64,000 bases of DNA from Tyto alba. Its lineage: Eukaryota > Chordata > Aves > Strigiformes > Tytonidae. Under the pieces are notes generated by a model. It ran no database searches, had not been told where the DNA came from, and worked only from the letters and a program-made list of their open reading frames with translations. Shown here in pieces: positions 52,321-64,000 of this stretch. A program made the position numbers and the translations under genes. Numbering within the stretch: position 1 is the stretch's first letter; every line of letters starts with the position of its first letter. The stretch covers positions 28,654,464 through 28,718,463 of the forward strand of contig NW_024881327.1 of NCBI RefSeq assembly GCF_018691265.1, read 5' to 3'.

Positions 52321-55300
52321 AGAAAAATAAGACTGGAATACTAAAGTAGTAAAATAAAAAAAAAAAAAAAAGTCACAAAAATCCAGGAACAGCAACAATT
52401 CCTCTGTCATATTACAGTTGTCACTGATTAAAAGGAATCACTTTCCTGTATTTTTTCTGTATTTTCCAGATCAAGGAATAGAAGCTGTGAAAATACCTGC
52501 CTTGGACAGTTCTGCTCACTGCTCATTTTCCCTCCCTTGCATTTGAAACAGATCATAATAATTTCACTCGGAACAAAAAGGTTATGTTCTTAAACTAACA
52601 CAGGACAGGAATGAAGCTGTAACTCTGCGTATTGGAAGCAATCCCCCACAAAATATAGCCCTTCTTGTAAAACAGAAATGTCCAGAGGATGATGAAATGT
52701 CAGCATGCTTCTGGAAATACCTGTTTGTCAGAGAAACAAAAAAATAACCCCATTCTCTGCCCCCTCACCCCCTTCAATTTATGTTACTGCTAAGACTGGC
52801 TTTTAAAAACAATGGAGCTGGTAGAAGAAAAATTACGAACCTGAAAAAGTCTTATCAACAGGGAGGGAGTTAGACATGTCCTTAGGGATGCTGAGAAAAG
52901 ACCTCTTCCTTTTGTAATATATGAACAGTGTATCAAACAAGAAATGGTGTGTATACATATAATGGGCTTTAAATCCTGGAACTAGCATTTGTCATTCATT
53001 GCTTATTCACCTCTATACTCACAAAATCTTATATCTTTGCTTATTTAGACACTGTCAAAATAACTGTCCATAATATCAGTAGAGAAGGGACTTTAAAACT
53101 GGAGGCAAAGCGTCTTATACCCCTATTAGGCCTCTTTTACTGTCATGGCTTGTGAAGAGCCTTAGTGCAAATGAGAATCTGGCACATTCCTCTTCATAAA
53201 AACTTCCATTTATTAGCAGGTTAAGATAGAAAAAGAGTCCTTTTGATGCGTAGCATAGAAGATAATTAATTAGAGTTGTAATTCAGTAGAAAAGTGTTAA
53301 ATTTAAACTTCAGAAGAATTATAAAACTTAATGAATTGACCTGGAATGTGCTGAAATTTCTAGCAATTTACTTAATTGCCCTAAATTAAATGACCTAAAA
53401 TCATTATTGGACATTAAAAAATTGAATTGGTTGACCTGACCTGTAAGCAGGCAGTAAATAACAAACTGAGGAGGGATTGATAATAAATGCATATTCTGAG
53501 AGAAAGAGAATGCATCTCTATGGGAAAATACAAATAATTTCTATAATAATTTCTGGCCTATGAAGATTACCATTTTAAATTTATTTCCATTATTTCCTAG
53601 GAAGACCCAAAGGTTTCAACAGGGGGACTTCAAAGAATATTCTGAATGAAGGAATTCCTGATATAAACATTTAAAGCAGGAGATGCTGAATGGGCAGTTT
53701 TATTTCTGCTGCTCTGTTTTCCTACCTCACTTAACCCCCATCTCCTTTGTGTTATGAGTGCCTGGCAAGCAGTCTGTCGGCTGTCACAGATGTTTGAAGA
53801 CATGGACTGATGAACATGCTCTATATACAGTATCTGTGCTCTTCAGATTTTAATGAATTTCCTAGATATTTAGCAGCATTTCCTAACGCTTATACCACAT
53901 CTATAAAATTAGCGAAAATAGCAGGGACATTTAGCTTAATGGACTATGAAGCTGGTAGCACTGAACCCGAGGGCACATGCAGAAGTCTTACACACTGTTA
54001 TTTTAAAAAAAAAAAAAGTTCCTAAATAAAAAAAAAAAGTTTATTAAAACAGAACAACAAAAATAGAAATAAAAAAAGAGGTTCTGCATCTTAGCTTTGA
54101 GGAGCCCAACTTCACTCTCCATTTACATGACTGTAAACTCCAGCTGATGCCACTGTGCCGCAGAAGAGTTTGTGCCAGTGTGTAAGTACCGTGCCAGACT
54201 TAATCATTCCATATGTTTGTTTATTTTATCAATTCCTCCCCCACATATGACTAATGCATGATATTCAGACCTTCCAGGAGATGAAAAGAGCTGCATTCGC
54301 AGCATTCCTTGTGGGTGCCATTCACAGTGGATCTATCGCAACAGGTTGATTTAAACGCTGCCCTCCCCATGCAAAGCGTGCTGTAGCCATCCATGACCCA
54401 TGCTGGGAAGATTCACAGCCTTTGCCACCTGAAACATTAGAGGATATTTACTGAAATAATTTTCATCACCTAAACATTTGTTTCCTCACACTGATCAAAA
54501 GTAAGCTGACTGCTCCCAAAATGCCAGCTTTTTCCCTTTTTGTTGCTTTTCTCACTCTGCTGAAATTGTGACATGTGTTCACCGCAGCAGTGGGTGCTGC
54601 CAAATGGCATAAGATCACTTGCACTACAGGAATAAAACTGTATGCAAATCTAAGGGTTTGGAAAAGCTACTCAAAGGCTCAGGTGGCTTTATTTAATAAA
54701 AGCTAAAGAGAACAGGCCCTGAAATATGGCTTGGTAGGGACCTGTGCATCCTAAGGCAGAAAAGCTGCAAACTCTGAGTCAGCACTGAAGTTCTGGGCAA
54801 GTTTCAGTGTTTGTCAGAATCAGAAAGTCATCCACCTAATTAAGGATTGATTTTAAACTTATACTTCCCCTTCATTATTATGCACTGCAAGAGCGTACTG
54901 CAAACATTAGTATCCCATTATTGGTTCATAATGTGGTGCCATTACTCTGTCCCAGCTCAAATTACCGCTGTAATGGCTACTGGCTTCCAATAACCTATCC
55001 CAATGTGAGATTCCACAAGGGAGACACAGTTTATGTGAGGCACCACTATAAATGTCTTGTAATATGCATAAAAGACCAAATTGCGCATAAAAGATTGAAC
55101 ATCTTCTGAATGCAAAGCCTCTGCACTCTCTGCAACAGATGTTTTCTTTCATGCTGCCCGGAAAGGATATATCTTGGGGATTGCTTTAATGCAAATATAT
55201 ATCATTGTTGCTATAAACAGTTGTCGGTGCCACTTGTGACATCTACTTCCCTCCTACTTTTCTGTTGACTTCTCCCTCGTTTTAGCTTAGACTGGGATGC

Positions 55301-58300
55301 AAACATGTCAAATAATGTAGGGCTCACACTTTGCAGTGCAAAGACATGCAAGTGTTGTCCTCTATGGAGCTGCTCCCCCCTCTCCTGTCAGACACTGCTG
55401 AGTAGTGTGATTTCTGTTACCTGTACTGCAATTAAATTCGGTTCCTGTTGCCCACAGTTTCTTGTCTCTCTCATTGCCACATCTTGGGAGTTCCCTCCTC
55501 TTCAGTGCTTACATCAGTCCTTACAACAGACATACTCTGCTAAATAAAAACCATATCCACTCTGTTCCCCATCCAGCCCCTTTAAGGCTATCATTATTTA
55601 TTTATTTAAAATTAAGATAATAAGGCTTTAATTATAATTCTCTGTTCCTATTTTTCTCTATTTACTGTTACCAGCATGCATTAACTAAACTTTGATTGAA
55701 ATATCTTTGAACTATATCCTTAGGAGTAAGCCATATTTTAAAACAAAAAATAACATATCCCTCTAACAGGGACATGCAATTCAGACTACCGCTTCTTTTC
55801 ACACAGAATTTATTTATGCATATATAAAATGTAGACAACTACCCAATCTATCAGGGAAAATTCTCCATTTAATTTTTCTTTCATCTGTCTCCCTCTGTGA
55901 TCTGAATCTCACAGTCAATAACTCTTTTCCTCCCACATCATACATTCTGTCAGCTTTCTTTTCTATGACTTTAAATAAAAAATGCACTTTTTTAAAATCC
56001 ATGCATGATTTTTCATATTTGTTGATGCAAGACCCTATAGAATTTTTTATTTTACTTTTCAGAAAACTAGTTCTCTCTCATTAAACATCCACTTCTTTAC
56101 CATCCATCATATTAAAAAAACTTGAATACTTCATAGCAGTAAGTGATACCTTTTCCATTCGCAGCAGAAACCTGCAGTCAGAAGTTCTCTACATCTTGCT
56201 TATTTCTAAGTGAGGAGAGATTGAAAAGTGTGTTATTAAAAATCTGTGATAAGGGTTGGGGACCATTCCCACTCAATTCACTGATAATAAAGTTCTAATC
56301 TGTGACTTGAGGTTAAACTGTGGACATGTGAATGAAGAAGTTTAAAGAGACTACTAATGCAAATTGTGTTATCTTTTTCTTAAAAGAGGGATTAAGAGTT
56401 TCCTCTGAGCCCATCCCGACACACTGAAGTTAGCAAGTATTTTGACAGTCTTCTTGAGTTTTCATTACCATAGGTACTCTGTTAGACAGTTATCTAAGAT
56501 ATTTGTGTGGAAGTTATTGTTTTCCCCCTTCTTTAGCAATAATATCTGAATATGGTGATTCTCTTACTTGCCAATTTTACCATTATCAAAATTACATGTC
56601 CTTATTTCTTTGACAGATTTCTAATAATGTGGTATGAAATATTGTTATGAAATAAAGATTTTATATTATTGCATTCAGGAAGTGACAGGGAAAGGAAGTT
56701 GCCTATTTACATCAAGTAATTAAAAGGTTTTAATGTTCTGATGTATAGGGCAAGTGGACTCTCTGACTGGAATAACAATTTGTATTCAGTGAACAATCAT
56801 CTAGCTTGTGTCATATTCAAATCAGAAGAAAAGAAATGGAACATGAATATAGCAGAAACACAAACCACTTATCATAGTAAAATCATGTTATTGTTTTATA
56901 AGAGCTTTGATCTCAAATCATATTATATTATATTAGAATTAAATTATATTTATGATAAGATGAAACATATTTATGCTAGAGATGATTTAACTTTCAGAAG
57001 GTTGTAAAGAGATCTCTGGAGGGAAACAAAATGGTTGAGGGGGTACATTTGTTTATTCTTGCTTTGTAATTAACAGTCATTAATGACTTACAATCTATCT
57101 GATTAATGGGGCACTGTCTTTGCAAATTTGTTTTCTGTACTATGAGGAAAAGACCCAGGAAGAACTGTGAGAAAGGTTATTAAGACAGCACCAATTTCAG
57201 TAATGAGAGTAAAGAAACTCTTTATCACTTCTGATGGAGTGAGTAAATGATGAACAAAACAAGAAAAAAAAAAAAGTCTTTGTAAAGACAATTTACCAAA
57301 AGCAAGCAGTAGGCTACAGTTTAAAACTAAGACCTTTAGGAATGACATCTGACTTCTAACCATCATATACAACCCAGAGATCCCAGGATTAATGTTCTGT
57401 CCCTTTCAAATTACAAATTTAGCCAAATACTTTCTAAGTTACATTTCTTGCAGTCAGTTTAAATTAGCAGAGATATACACAGTAACTTTAGTGAGTTTTA
57501 GATCAGATCTTTGTCTTCTAATGAGACTTGGCTGATTTAGGTAACAAGTACTGGGGAAACAATAAGAGCTCTAGATTGGAGAGGCCCAGCTTCTACTTTG
57601 ACAATAATTTGCAACACAAGTCTAGCTGAGTTTCTCTCATTAATTCTCTTCATATTATGGCTGATAGAAACTGGTGTCCTGATTTGATATGACAGTATTT
57701 GAGCTCTTATTTTCTCTGCAGGACTCACACCTGCAAGTATACTCTGAAAACAAAATAATGGAATCATTAGTATAGTGGATCTGCTTTGGTAGTGGTAGCT
57801 CCAATTAGCTAGGAAATTAGCTAGGTCTTCAGGGCTATGACTGCAACCACACCCCTGTTAGCTCTACTGATTTCCATCTACTCACCATTTGAAAAGTCAG
57901 TTACTGAAACTGGGTATCTTCAAGAACTGAAGCCTTTTTGTTTGTTTTAGCTTTTTGAAATTCTTCACTTTCTGTCCAAGAATCGCCTTTTTCCTGTCCT
58001 AGGACAAATCTTATTTCATAAGAAGCATTTAATTATAATCTATTCTTTCTCAGAGAGGCATAGGAAAAGATTTCTTTCACCTCAGCTGGCTCTACTGATA
58101 TTATCTAAAATTTTCCATCTGCCATGATATAAGAAAAACTTAAGTGTCCTACTGCATGTGATGAGCATCTGCTCTATTGTCAACTATTTCTAACATCAGA
58201 TACTTAAATACATTTAGATTTGAGAAATTGTAATTTTCTTGATTATAAACAATTGCAAAAGCTATGAAGTGTTGTTGTCTTTAAATATTGGAAAAGACTT

Positions 58301-58570
58301 AAACTGAAAATAAAAGATTATGATATAACGATTTAAAATCACCACAAAATAAATTTTGATGAAACAATGCAGGAAAAAACAAGCAGAGACTCTGTAGACA
58401 CAAACAATTACAGACCTGGGTTTTCTGTGTTTTGCCATAAGAGTTTCTTCACCCACCTTCTATAAATCATTTGCTTAGGGTGTCAGAAAGGTGCTTAGTT
58501 TGCATCACGGAACACTTAAAATCCAAGCATTTCTGCAAACCTTGAGAATCCCTTGTGTTCTTTTTATTAC

Positions 58571-58595
58571 TTTTTTTTTTTTTTTTTTTTTTTTT
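58571..58595. repeat. Poly(T) tract (25 bases)
   Basis: An uninterrupted T run; on the minus strand it could be the poly(A) of an old retrocopy, but the adjacent sequence is not recognisable. Confidence 0.9.
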
Positions 58596-61391
58596 GTTCT
58601 CCTAGGGAGCTACTGTATATAAGATTTAAATAAAAGCCTTACTTATCCAGAACCCAGAGTGCATTATGAAAATTCAGCTTAAGAATGTACTGCAGGTAAA
58701 AGCTTTGCTTTCATTAACATGAATAAAGTTATCACAGATGAGCATTACAATAAAAAAGAGGAGAGGAAAAAAAAAAAAAAAAAACAAACACAACAGATTC
58801 ATGCTTCAAACTTTTTCTGAAGTGAAACTTCCATGCTTGGGAGCCAAAACCAGAAACTGCATATATTCCTGTCTTTATAAAATCATGACATAATGGTTTC
58901 GTCATGGATATGTTAGAAAAATGAGATGATGAGAGCCAACAGCAAAAAAGTTTCTGTTTCATGATCTGTCAGTGGAAGCAACAAACTGCATCTATTCAAG
59001 TTTAAAGCCATGGAAGATAATTCAAAATAACGTATTTTAAGTAATGCTCTAAGGTAAAGAAAAATAGCACAAAGACACAAAAATCAAAACAGATAAAAGA
59101 AGATGAAATTTCTTTGTGTCTAGGTACAAGGCAGATTTTATTCTAAATTATTTTGTCTATAATATTCTATTATATTTTTTCTATTATTATTCTTTATTAT
59201 CACCATTGAGAGCTTTCCAGTTTCAACACGTGGTGAACAATTCTTAAATATAAATTTCATTCAATTATCAAAATGTATCTAACGGACCATTTTGCTAATA
59301 TGGACATTGTATTTAAGCATAAAAGGATTTCTCTGTGAAAGAGCTCTTGTGAAGCTTTTCATTGCATATTTGGCTAGTATAATAATTCTTTGGACTGTAT
59401 AATACTATACTTAACTCTTGCCTGAAGAAGAGGAAAGTAAGTGAGAAATGCAACAATAATATTGGAAGAAGATTTAGATGGTGGTTTGTGTTAAAAATAG
59501 CCTTTCTTATGCAATCAATTCACTTGAGACCTGCGGGTGTAGTCTTTAGTAAAAGCAAGTATATTGTAAATAAATAATAACAAATAAAAATATAAGTTTA
59601 AAAGTCTCTTCCAGAAGCCTATTAAGGACGTACCACAAAACTTAGCTATTATGTTATCCATCAAAGTGGTCATATTGGAAGAGTGTTGTTAAAAGTTTCA
59701 AGGTCAGTCCTTGCAAAGTTAGAAACTTCAGTTACACCTAGTATTAAAAAAATATACAAACACCTTTGATGGTTTTACCTGGATGCATACTGTTTTTTTC
59801 TTAAGATTTGTGTCATGTTCAGGGCACTAAATAAAAAAAATCCTCATTTTTTGAGCAAATGTTCATTATGCCTGGTTTTTGGAAATTTTAAAATGAAAAT
59901 CTGTTTTTGAGGGGAGCTCTCTTGTTCCTGAGATGGAACTGTGGCTCCCAGAAATACCTGTATTTTTTTTCCCATCTTCCCCATTCCTTCCATCATGCAC
60001 ACTTATACCCACTTACTCTCTCACAGGATAGCAGCGGAGGACCCTCTGACATTAGCTTTTTTAAATACCTACTGTAAGAGCACTTGAAATGTACTATATA
60101 TAAATCTCTGAATGTTTTTCATTATCTCTTGAATTTAACCTGGTCGCTGTGTCTTCATTTATAATTTTTAAAGTCTTCAGAAGGAAAAATAGAAGCTAGA
60201 TCACTTCCAAGATCCTGAATTCCCTGGTGTAGAATTTAAAAAAAAAGGTAAAAAACTATTTTAAAGCAAAGGTTTAGACTGCATAATATTTAGGGAAATT
60301 AACTGTAACCGTCCAACAATAAGATCCATGAAGAACCTGGAGGACATGAAAAGATGCTCTAAAGAAAGAAAATCGTTTCCATGGCCTAAAGGTATTCAAA
60401 GACCACCAGGGGACAAGCCAGCCAGGTCTGTGTTAACACCTGAGAAGCTGCTCTCGCTTTTCAAGAGGTGAGTGATTTTTCACAGGGCACCATTAATGTG
60501 AAGGTACCCCGTGGAGTGGAGCTCACTGCTACTCTGATCGGAGCTGCTGAACTGTTTGAATCAGAAGTGCTTCCGACAGGTAGGAGGGCTCTAGGCACAG
60601 GATGCAGTGAAAAAATGATATTCTGGTAGGGATGGGGGATACAGCCCTTTGTGGTCTGCCCAGGTGAGAAACACAGAGCAAGCCTTGCTCTCTCGAAAGT
60701 GTCTAGACAGAGGAAAGGACAAGGGGATGCATTCTCACCTGTGGCATTTTCTGAACACTCACCAGCTCTGAACTGAGAGAAAAACCTTTCTCATTATATT
60801 TGTAGAAGCTGACTTGCAGAGCTGATATTCTTATTCTTCTGCTCCTACACATGTAACTGAGAAATCAGTACAAACACAGAGGCTGGCAGAGATGTACAAG
60901 GGACAGCAGGATTTCTGCAGAGGGATGTTCTGTTGCAAAATGAACCAGGTTTATTACTTCAGGCTTCTCCTAGGAAATACAGAGGCAGGAATGAACAAGA
61001 GACATGTTTAGGTATGGTGATCTTCTTGAGTCAAGAGCTCTTGGAGGCAACAACATGCCATTTCAAACCTACCAGATCCCGGGACAGCACAAGATATTCT
61101 GAGGAATAAATAAGCATGTTATAATTGGTCACTCCCCACCATGAGTGAGAGAGAGGTCTTCCAGAAAGAATTCTATTGAGGCTTTTTCTGAGGGACAGTT
61201 TTGGACTTTGACTGCTCATCAGACTGGCATGTTATCAGTGGACAACTTCAGGACACTGTCTTGTCATCTGGGGAGACCCTTGAACACCCTCTGCAGAGAA
61301 TATGACGCTGATTTTTGAATTTTCTGGGAGTGAAGCTTGCAAATCCTGCTTAAGAGCTAGTCCAGGGAAGATATGGGAGAACAGATTTGAA

Positions 61392-61392
<1 letters not shown>

Positions 61393-61441
<49 letters not shown>

Positions 61442-61446
61442 ATAAA
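61393..61446. repeat. (TA)n microsatellite
   Basis: About 18 TA units followed by interrupted TATGTATGTATATA. The ORF reading through it is a simple-repeat artefact. Confidence 0.95.
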
Positions 61447-62078
61447 AATATAGCTCTTTATTTTGGTCACTCATATGCCTCAGTCATTCATAGTGCTACT
61501 GTTTGATATCAGGACTCCCAAATTCTCTCTCTTTTTGTGCCATTCTCGCCTAGGATGACCACCATGTGCCTACATATGCACTTGGACCTCCTCCCTCCCA
61601 AGCCCTCACCAGCTTGCTGAAAATGCAAACGGAAAGATCTCTTTGGGAGCTGGAAGAGAGGCACCGTCAGCCAGGTGTTGAAAGCTTACTTAACCACATA
61701 TAATCTTTCCTCATAGACTGGTAAAGGGTTACTACAGCCCTGTTATTTTCTGGGGAGTCTGTCTGCCCTGCCAAAGATGATTTAGAAATCTTCCTAGAGA
61801 AGACTCTCCATTATGTAGTTTTTTGAAAAACGAAGCACATATTTTTGTGAATCATACAGGGTAGCTTCAATACTTTCCTAAAAGCTCTGGGGAGTATTAT
61901 CTGTGATGTATCTTCCAGTATCAGTGAAAATTGTGCATGTCAACCGGGGTGTAAAAATAGATCACTTAGTGTTCATCTTTCTTCTCATCAAGTTTCACAT
62001 AAACAAACAACAAAACAACAATTGAATCCATTGTAAATCTTATATAGAATCTGCACCTTTGTTATGCAAGCTACAAAG

Positions 62079-62143
62079 GAAAGTAATTAAACTGAAGTGA
62101 AGACATGGTAGGTGAAAGTAATTAAACGGAAGTGAAGATGTGG
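62079..62143. repeat. 35-bp tandem duplication
   Basis: GAAAGTAATTAAACTGAAGT starts at 62079, and GAAAGTAATTAAACGGAAGT starts at 62114, each followed by GAAGA and a similar tail. Two copies with few differences suggest a fairly recent local duplication. Confidence 0.85.
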
Positions 62144-63716
62144 CTTCTAATTAAGATGTATAGTGTATTAGTGACTTCTCAGGTTATTAATTGCTTTAAA
62201 ATAAATGTCTATATGACTCAACCTTTCAAGCTGCTGACTTTAATGGCAATTCAAAGCCCTTGACATTTCCACAATGTGCTCAGTGTTACAGAGGATCAAG
62301 TTCCTAAAAGAAAAGGAAGCATTTTTTCCTTTTTACTTAGGGTCAAAGTAATAAACATCCAGCTCCTCAGAGACATGTCAAATGTACATATGGATGCATA
62401 AAACCACAATGTGATCTTCCATTATAATTAAACCAATGATGCAGAAAAAAGTATAGACTCCTTCTGTTTTGGACTGAGTTTTGTGTCTGTTAGCCTATGT
62501 AAGTAGTCCTGAAGAAATTAGACTGTTTATTTTGATGACTGAGAATTACTGAATCAGGTAATGCTCCATGTGACTGTTTCAAATATTAGTCTTAATCTAA
62601 TCTTGGTGGGCCCAATCTCTTTTTATATACTGATGTAATTGGGAACCGCTCCAGTGATGTTGACACAGTCATACCTGTAAAAAGTTGGTATAAAGGATAC
62701 TTAAATCTAGCTACTTTAGCTTCATGCTGTACAACTTTCTGTCCTGAATTTCTTGTGGCCTAAACTTGCCTCTCTGAGAATTAATGGATGTTTTTCAATG
62801 ACTTCAACTAGAGCAGGGCTGGACCATCAAAAAACTGCATTAGTACCCTCCCCGATGATGTTCATACTCCAGTAAACTCCATTAGAAAAACTAATTTTAT
62901 TCTAAACACTTAATACACAGCATTTAGGTAGGAAAAAAAGTACCATCAATCACTTGGTGTTATCCCACAGACAACACTACACACATCAGTGATGTGCTCA
63001 GAAGGCAAGAAGACCCAGATGAATTGGTACAGTTTGTCTGTTTTTTTCACTTTATAAAGTAAAATGTTGCAGAGATATAAAACACTATGTAGCTAGCATG
63101 TTAAACTCAAGCATATAAAAAGTCCTTTCAGGAAAACAGCAGGACTAAACAACAAAGGATGAATTTACATAATTTTACATAGAAATATATGAGACCAGCA
63201 TTAAATGAATTAAAGTTTAATATAATAGACTTATTATTAGCAGCCACGTGTTAAACATTAATTTATATGGGTTTTTTTATAGAATTATGTTGGCAATGAT
63301 ATTTTGCTTGTATATAATAGAAAAAACTCTATATATCTCAACAACTATGTGTATTTGTTGAATAGAAATTGAATGACTCAAGGTTCTAAAAGGAGCATGT
63401 TAAAGGGAATATAACTGATATTGGCTGTTAATATATTGACCTTCCTGAGAAGGGTGACTAACCTTAGCTATGTAATTTTCCAAGTTTATAAGACAGATTT
63501 GATAATCAAGTGTACTTTAAAATATCTGAAAATCATCAGAAAACAGTTATTTTCTGAATTATAGTAAACACTACAGTGAACATTGGCCATTCAGTTACCA
63601 TCTATTGAGTAAAACAGATTATGTGAAGTTCTGATGAAATGGCTGAAAACTTATGAAGACAGTGGAAGTCATAAAAGATAGTGCATAATAATAAACATAA
63701 CAGAATTGCCTGAATG

Positions 63717-63737
63717 AAAAAAAAAAAAAAAAAAAAC
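63717..63737. repeat. Poly(A) tract (21 bases)
   Basis: A 21-base A run followed by A-rich sequence (CAAAAAACC type). No retrocopy body is recognisable upstream. Confidence 0.85.
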
Positions 63738-64000
63738 AAAAAACCAAAAAACACTTCAGAAATTAAAAATTACAACAAAACGTTCAGTTTAATATGTTAA
63801 TTGCTTTTTGCCTAGCTTCTGAAATAATTAAAATGATATCTCTCCTGTTTAACATCATTTATCCTGACAAAGTATGCTGATTGTGCTGCTTATGTATGCA
63901 ATGTCATGAAAGGTAATATTATCAGCTTTTAAAGCTAAAAGATACAGTCACATCCTTCTGCGTAACCAAAGCTGTAGAATTTTACCAAGCAGTTCTTGCA

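Larger units (their letters stand above)
52321..64000. other. AT-rich flank or gene desert
   Basis: No supported gene in this segment of more than 11 kb. Simple repeats and a 35-bp tandem duplication are listed separately. Possible donor-like sites occur at 60469 (AGAG|GTGAGTG) and 60580 (ACAG|GTAGGAG), but no matching coding exon is evident. Confidence 0.5.

Noticed and set aside
61235..61474. A minus-strand frame with a Tyr-Ile repeat
   Set aside because: It is simply the translation of the (TA)n microsatellite.

Overview
The window reads as vertebrate nuclear DNA, most likely from a bird. The evidence is AT-rich, intron-like sequence with no dense open reading frames, several truncated CR1 LINE copies (some ending in the CR1-type ATTCTRTG octamer tail), and one long LTR of a kind I know from avian endogenous retroviruses. 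There are no prokaryotic operons, CRISPR arrays or tRNA/rRNA genes. Nearly all the short open frames are chance frames in non-coding DNA or frames across repeats.

Layout. Positions 1-40247 look like intron, probably part of one very long last intron of a + strand gene. This stretch carries an (AT)n microsatellite (1491-1527), a solo LTR with an imperfect 5-bp target duplication (3091-4161), CR1 3' ends at 8201-8304, 10455-10984 and 37240-37336, a larger minus-strand CR1 with a readable reverse-transcriptase FADD box (35011-36243), and one clear plus one doubtful MIR-like SINE remnant (23040-23205; 15875-16000). The only confidently coding segment is 40248-40708: a strong 3' splice site, 152 complete codons, a stop, and a 3' UTR with four tandem AATAAA signals ending near 41545. 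I do not recognise the protein family, so no symbol is given. A consensus 5' splice site inside this exon (40574) suggests alternative 3' ends.

From about 41.5 kb to the end the window appears to be the downstream flank. It holds a perfect-arm palindrome containing an RFX X-box-like core (43233-43253), an ancient degenerate palindromic repeat (49718-49810), moderately GC-rich non-repeat blocks (about 45250-46150 and 50900-52320) that could hold a non-coding transcript or regulatory DNA, and simple repeats. I did not find a second protein-coding gene.

Nothing in the window supports a new multi-gene system. The points most worth checking are the unidentified terminal exon with its internal donor, the LTR and its orientation, and the ancient palindromic and SINE fossils.
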